A stretch of 22,958 nucleotides of DNA from CAZAGT01 sp964484515 (GTDB lineage: Bacteria; Desulfobacterota; DSM-4660; Desulfatiglandales; HGW-15), in contig CAZAGT010000035.1 in the NCBI GenBank assembly GCA_964484515.1, positions 1 to 22,958 on the forward strand. The letters run 5' to 3'. Below, piece after piece: positions 21,501-22,958 of this stretch. The notes beneath the pieces are model-generated. The model had not been told where the DNA came from. It did no database searches and saw only the letters and a list, made by a program, of their open reading frames with translations. Made by a program: the position numbers and the translations under genes. The stretch's first letter is position 1, and the number at the start of each line of letters is the position of its first letter.

Positions 21501-22958
21501 TCCAGGAGCGCGAAAATCGCGGGGAATTCACCGAGCAGCTTTACGACCATTACTCTCCTGAGCAGATCGAGGTCCCCGGAGCCCAAAAGCACCCCGCCAA
21601 GCTCGTGCAAAGCACGGCCATGTCCGCGGTGCGATCTCCGAAACCGGAATACAAGCCGGTCCTACCGAAAGAGGTCATCACACAAGGGCATCTATCCCAA
21701 ATCCAGCTTGAGGCCGTAATCTATGCCGGCGAGGCGCACAGCCAATTCCTCCCGGACGGACGCACCCGGCGCGGCTACTTCATCGGCGACGGCACCGGAG
21801 TTGGCAAGGGCCGCGAAGCGGTGGGGATCATTTGGGACAATTGGAACCAGGGGCGCAAGAAAGCCGTGTGGGTGTCTGAAAAGCGCCCGCTCATTTCCTC
21901 AGCGAAGCGTGATGTCGAGGGCGCCGGATGGGATCCCAAGGTCCTCGTCGAGCATGGCAATATCGCCGCGACCTCAAAGATCAAGAGCGAGGAGGGGGTC
22001 ATCTTCACGACCTACGACACCCTGGCCGCTCGCCCGCAACTGACCCGCCTCAAATCGAAGTGGCGCCGCGAATTCGAGTCGAAACGCAAGAAAGGAACGC
22101 TTCCGGAGGGGATCCAAGCCGAACGGGAATACCTCGACCACATGGAGCGCAATCTGCGGACGCGCCGCGAACAGGTCCAAGAATGGCTCGGTGAGGATTT
22201 CGACGGCGTGATCATTTTCGACGAGTCCCACAACATGGGAAACGCCGTCTCCGTCAAGGGCGAGCGCGGCCGGAGCAAGCCCGCCCAGAAGGCTATCGCC
22301 TGTGTTGAGCTCCAAAGAGCGTTGCCCAATGCCCGGATCGTGTACGCGAGCGCGACCGGCGCAACCGAGGTGATCAACCTGGCCTATTGCGAGCGCCTGG
22401 GCCTATGGGGGGAAGGGACGCCATTTCCGAACAAGATCAACTTCGTCAACGAGATCGCCCGCGGCGGGGTCGCCGCCATGGAACTCGTGGCCCAAAACAT
22501 CAAGGCCGACGGCTCTTATATGGCGCGGTCCCTATCCTATGACGGCGTGACGCAGGATAAGCTCACTCACGAGCTCACCCCCGAGCAAATCCGCATTTAC
22601 GACAAGATGGCCGAAGCCTGGCAGATCGTCATGCAGAACGTCGATGAAGCCTTGATCGCCACCGGCGTCGTCCAAGTCGATCCCAATACCGGACGCCTCC
22701 AAACCATGGACGGCAAGGCCAAGGGCGCGGCCTACTCCGCGCTCTTCGGGGCCAACCAGCGGTTCTTCAATCAGGTCATCACCGCTATGCAGCTACCGAC
22801 CACCCTCAAGGCCATGAAGGCCGACATCGAGGCCGGCAGGGCGGTCGTGGTTCAATTGACCAACACCATGGAGGCGCAGCAAGAGCGCGCCCTGGGCCGG
22901 ATGACCGACGAGGACAGCCTGGAGGACCTCGATCTGACCCCGCGCGACACCTTGATGG
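15554..22958 (+). CDS. Giant polyvalent protein: ejection-like region, DNA methyltransferase, strawberry-notch helicase (3' partial)
   Basis: The frame stays open for 2468 codons to the window edge. The ATG follows the previous stop at once, with GGGGAGG six bases upstream. Residues ~130-270: hydrophobic Gly/Ala helices then FEIEGGNAYLDMEEMG and VAIGVGAINAAIELPVLGWL, a pattern of phage polyvalent/ejection proteins. ~425-450 Pro linker; ~450-840 helical, unknown. ~920-1400 unknown, partly with different codon use. ~1390-1640 methyltransferase: KRTYESDEFQQFSTPPPLAA, motif I EPSAGTG (1446-1452), motif IV NPPF (1518-1521), an adenine/cytosine-N4 type site. ~2050-2468 helicase: GDGTGVGKG (from 2078), DESH (2223-2226), SAT (2266-2268), then the start of the second half (ANQRFFNQVITAMQLP), as in strawberry-notch proteins. 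Linkers at ~845-909 and ~1640-1762 overlap two +1-frame genes and have A/T-ending codons. Likely injected with phage DNA to modify, remodel or protect it; this is inferred. Confidence 0.85.
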   Translation, partial: MALNIVFAGRWGDPLGEPKLPPVGAMSIAEREERAREHTPPAAPPAPRPVFQGRFGKALPGPSKTFAGRMAQSWEHGWDVVHRGTMGAQILYGNDNPQLREALSRIKTRQEVEQYIPKAGIPERIFTGFTEVAPVPLEMARYGAERAGIMGLGVGAMAAPSGIPAAPAAAGAAKVGFVSGSIQRIFEIEGGNAYLDMEEMGIHPDVARPVAIGVGAINAAIELPVLGWLVSILPGGKQALRKVLNVASKEAVKKVVPTLAKRLGKTGAMGAAGYAGEIGQEVLQETTNVIGELVATEISNELKGTKVKAPSKKEIKDRLVETAETSAIDFALMAGLPTIAGAAGEVRAHRRAQQEAERAARTGQPPDRKAILESMRAMYEGGQLSRKDIEDRLSDLDHDHPMRPILTDFLDEISRAVPADKPVDVLAEEKPPPPEPKEAERPKPTEPQIIREQMPLEAMDWLSGLMRPAGTDIPLGGLEGPPVGIPTRGMYPPLSQKSAEQSAQVIDTLLRRQGLAGWADEAITEAKLHAVDQAMREEEAQLRQSEEGAQALREQLLAEEEESHIRGLGGIAGYIHMARELVEMGEPGRRAFIERGPGEGGGREVIGWGSTYPDFMRNKYDRKTMLEAIDKGLRGEEFGDRASVQSQAWEDVVEYAREWMMGDLKRYGEIVEAEPHQIEWLHPEDYKLLLRELQDAGYSTRAIEEAAAWYRNPIQSRAISQIADETGIPESDIADLIHDPDNPIDLDELYHEAVSGEDLEPMEIYRLTPAEYTGAIDPADEDAMDVYRAKIDEHREAVRDAVQRDLPVRPDVLWQYHREGNEWATAALGAYESGMDALRKEVTEDAGRLREDEGPVLSGEGVGVGTIPPPGQHEPGYEGAPVEEREREGRPDLEQPAPERPGPPREEGLGEQPETKAEAEEEAEKAPPAVDIAALFKEYQAALKRLPANIGKAKREGKLSKGQLKNLERINEIEAMPEFEGPAWKAEAARREEEYQKELEKWRAEQRELGKAELEKYGFKEGDKVYRFIRNLIGMAGQRVEGVVKIDRNGSPYVSSKYQRGKLTLEGWKKIEEAAEKPAEKEPFVIPPEIERYAKQQKEYRRVFYVREFAKWRLTGEKGTRPESTLSPSLQQSLRTGVDKLIDAMERGIVTIQAPKHQIGNPAKRAAKLLHAYKLEDKILQGDEFHVKLRNEGFIDLVIESHAYAGFFLGGKEIYPPGQRAIYFTHYIEEGGDLIIDSEMVFVNEGGLLTLVEVASRGPDGEMRNYKWTKNWKRMGAASFANIFSDNLIKQGWAKAKRVPRRKKAEVEYKDERTPYQMVADWAYETLRIGKNLTWQSLFKRADTAFEGTQAEGKYTPKDAYDALEAGVNRYIRDELKLRPTGIERRQVERLLADIRLLKTEVLGKIPTQSKRTYESDEFQQFSTPPPLAAIVAWAAQIQPNDIVLEPSAGTGSLAVMAEAAGAKRENISLNEISQRRREILRTLGYENITGVDAEQIYTHFGHKGLPGGVRPTVVVMNPPFSAAGARLPGVRNTKIGVNHVEQALKLLAAEGRLVAIMGKGLAEGKSKFARWWNQIKKDYNVKAIVRLSGKEYAKYGTTFDNVLIIIDKTGPTTDDIATANGQTMANLEMALGYLGGTANAKRILARERIRTQPSGKEAPETGEREPVPEPTVRPPTGELGGGRRPGGREEGRPPGEPGGLPGERSGRGLGVPPGERGERPRPGERRPARGGGERSGAPGQPPERGPSRVPPTERPPGELSLEDATPEDLLDLFDQETHAPTEEAPPAPEPEEPARKPPSEPYVSRENTDARGNRLSVEITFPRANYDNTFVSRTKAKYKRQGWNFDREEWVSGSLTRLRFRAAAEKPKRPAKTKAAKKKAQETGKHLKKIGEGVKKINEILGQRGELSWRDIDEADEVWQQIKPILREMWEEAKAAKRSAQEFIKLVVEAGLDAAARPYMEKFVREEIGKKPQAPAPLEYLIQERENRGEFTEQLYDHYSPEQIEVPGAQKHPAKLVQSTAMSAVRSPKPEYKPVLPKEVITQGHLSQIQLEAVIYAGEAHSQFLPDGRTRRGYFIGDGTGVGKGREAVGIIWDNWNQGRKKAVWVSEKRPLISSAKRDVEGAGWDPKVLVEHGNIAATSKIKSEEGVIFTTYDTLAARPQLTRLKSKWRREFESKRKKGTLPEGIQAEREYLDHMERNLRTRREQVQEWLGEDFDGVIIFDESHNMGNAVSVKGERGRSKPAQKAIACVELQRALPNARIVYASATGATEVINLAYCERLGLWGEGTPFPNKINFVNEIARGGVAAMELVAQNIKADGSYMARSLSYDGVTQDKLTHELTPEQIRIYDKMAEAWQIVMQNVDEALIATGVVQVDPNTGRLQTMDGKAKGAAYSALFGANQRFFNQVITAMQLPTTLKAMKADIEAGRAVVVQLTNTMEAQQERALGRMTDEDSLEDLDLTPRDTLM
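18087..18281 (+). CDS. Small basic protein nested in the giant gene (+1 frame)
   Basis: Sixty-four residues, MPAGYEKMRDQFFQEK... ending in KAARIWNSRHPNDPVHPGRK-D. AAGGAGGTGA (18071-18080) matches the 16S anti-SD over ten bases, with GGAGG nine bases before the ATG: the best SD in the window. By hand count, 57 of 64 codons end in G or C, whereas the giant frame over the same bases has only about 27 of 64. The C-terminal block resembles short conserved phage proteins I recall (x-Ala-Ala-x-Ile-Trp-Asn-x-x-His-Pro-x-x-Pro-Val). Function unknown. Gene callers that forbid long same-strand overlaps would miss it. Confidence 0.75.
   Translation: MPAGYEKMRDQFFQEKVSAWEQSHPQDNMSRATKERLLKNAKGKAARIWNSRHPNDPVHPGRKD
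20472..20840 (+). CDS. Acidic small protein nested in the giant gene (+1 frame)
   Basis: A 122-residue protein starting MPREFLPVNELEPNQAAKKL. GGAGG (20459-20463) lies eight bases before the ATG; a TTG at 20457 overlaps that box and is rejected as start. The protein is helical and acidic (roughly 22 Asp/Glu against 11 Lys/Arg), with SQLYVLQLANWAVDEGLVDV and FLGRDQAEVWEFLLANGEND. By hand count 100 of 122 codons end in G or C, while the giant frame here encodes a Gly/Arg/Pro-rich stretch (PPGE recurring) with A/T-ending codons. It lies exactly in the linker between the methyltransferase and helicase parts. No family recognised; a regulator or partner of the giant protein is one possibility. Confidence 0.75.
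   Translation: MPREFLPVNELEPNQAAKKLLKQVNVSPYPSQLYVLQLANWAVDEGLVDVKRDALLENLEDFLGRDQAEVWEFLLANGENDLDLESDVPLEAAVNVLEHLDSRLSAVLPGYPRPRDLPANFR

Noticed and set aside
21444..21719. 91-codon + strand ORF inside the helicase region
   Set aside because: Arg/Ser/Pro-rich shadow translation; the giant frame has native codon use and conserved helicase motifs there.
1..22958. CRISPR array, insertion sequence, integrase or attachment site
   Set aside because: No regularly spaced repeats, transposase or recombinase motifs were found on either strand, so lysogeny cannot be judged from this window.

Overview
This window is a GC-rich stretch (roughly 60% G+C by eye) of a tailed, most likely short-tailed (podovirus-like), bacteriophage or prophage. 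It carries the virion-morphogenesis module from the end of the portal gene to a giant gene that runs off the right edge. Every credible gene is on the + strand. Genes are packed tightly, with ATGA/TGATG junctions and strong Shine-Dalgarno (SD) boxes, so this looks like one late transcription unit. Two proteins with AxA-type signal peptides suggest a host with a Sec pathway, probably diderm. The host cannot be named from this sequence.

Layout: (1) 3-890 portal C-terminus. (2) 966-3146, six small unknown genes including a secreted one. (3) 3147-3471, a 325-base gap without a gene but full of inverted repeats, including a 15-bp long-range stem followed by T7. (4) 3472-5685 scaffold and major capsid protein. 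(5) 5737-8307 head accessory and head-tail adaptor proteins. (6) 8304-9682 two related tail/receptor-binding-type proteins in tandem. (7) 9690-12956 a tail hub protein whose C-terminal beta domain appears to sit in a separate gene (12444-12956), with three small genes between. (8) 12970-15553 two internal/ejection-type proteins. (9) 15554-22958 (open at the end, at least 2468 codons) a giant polyvalent protein: membrane/ejection-like N-terminus, adenine-type DNA methyltransferase (NPPF) and strawberry-notch-like superfamily 2 helicase.

How it works together: portal, scaffold, coat and adaptors build the head and neck; the hub and tandem proteins build the tail; the ejection proteins and giant protein probably enter the host with the DNA, where methyltransferase and helicase would act on or protect it. 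This last step is inference from family knowledge.

Most novel points: the multi-hairpin RNA candidate at 3181-3379; two small genes nested in the +1 frame inside the giant gene (18087-18281 with a 10-base SD match, and 20472-20840), lying exactly where the giant protein degenerates into Pro/Gly/Arg/Glu-rich linker with alien codon use; and the split tail hub. No tRNA, rRNA, IS element or CRISPR array was seen.
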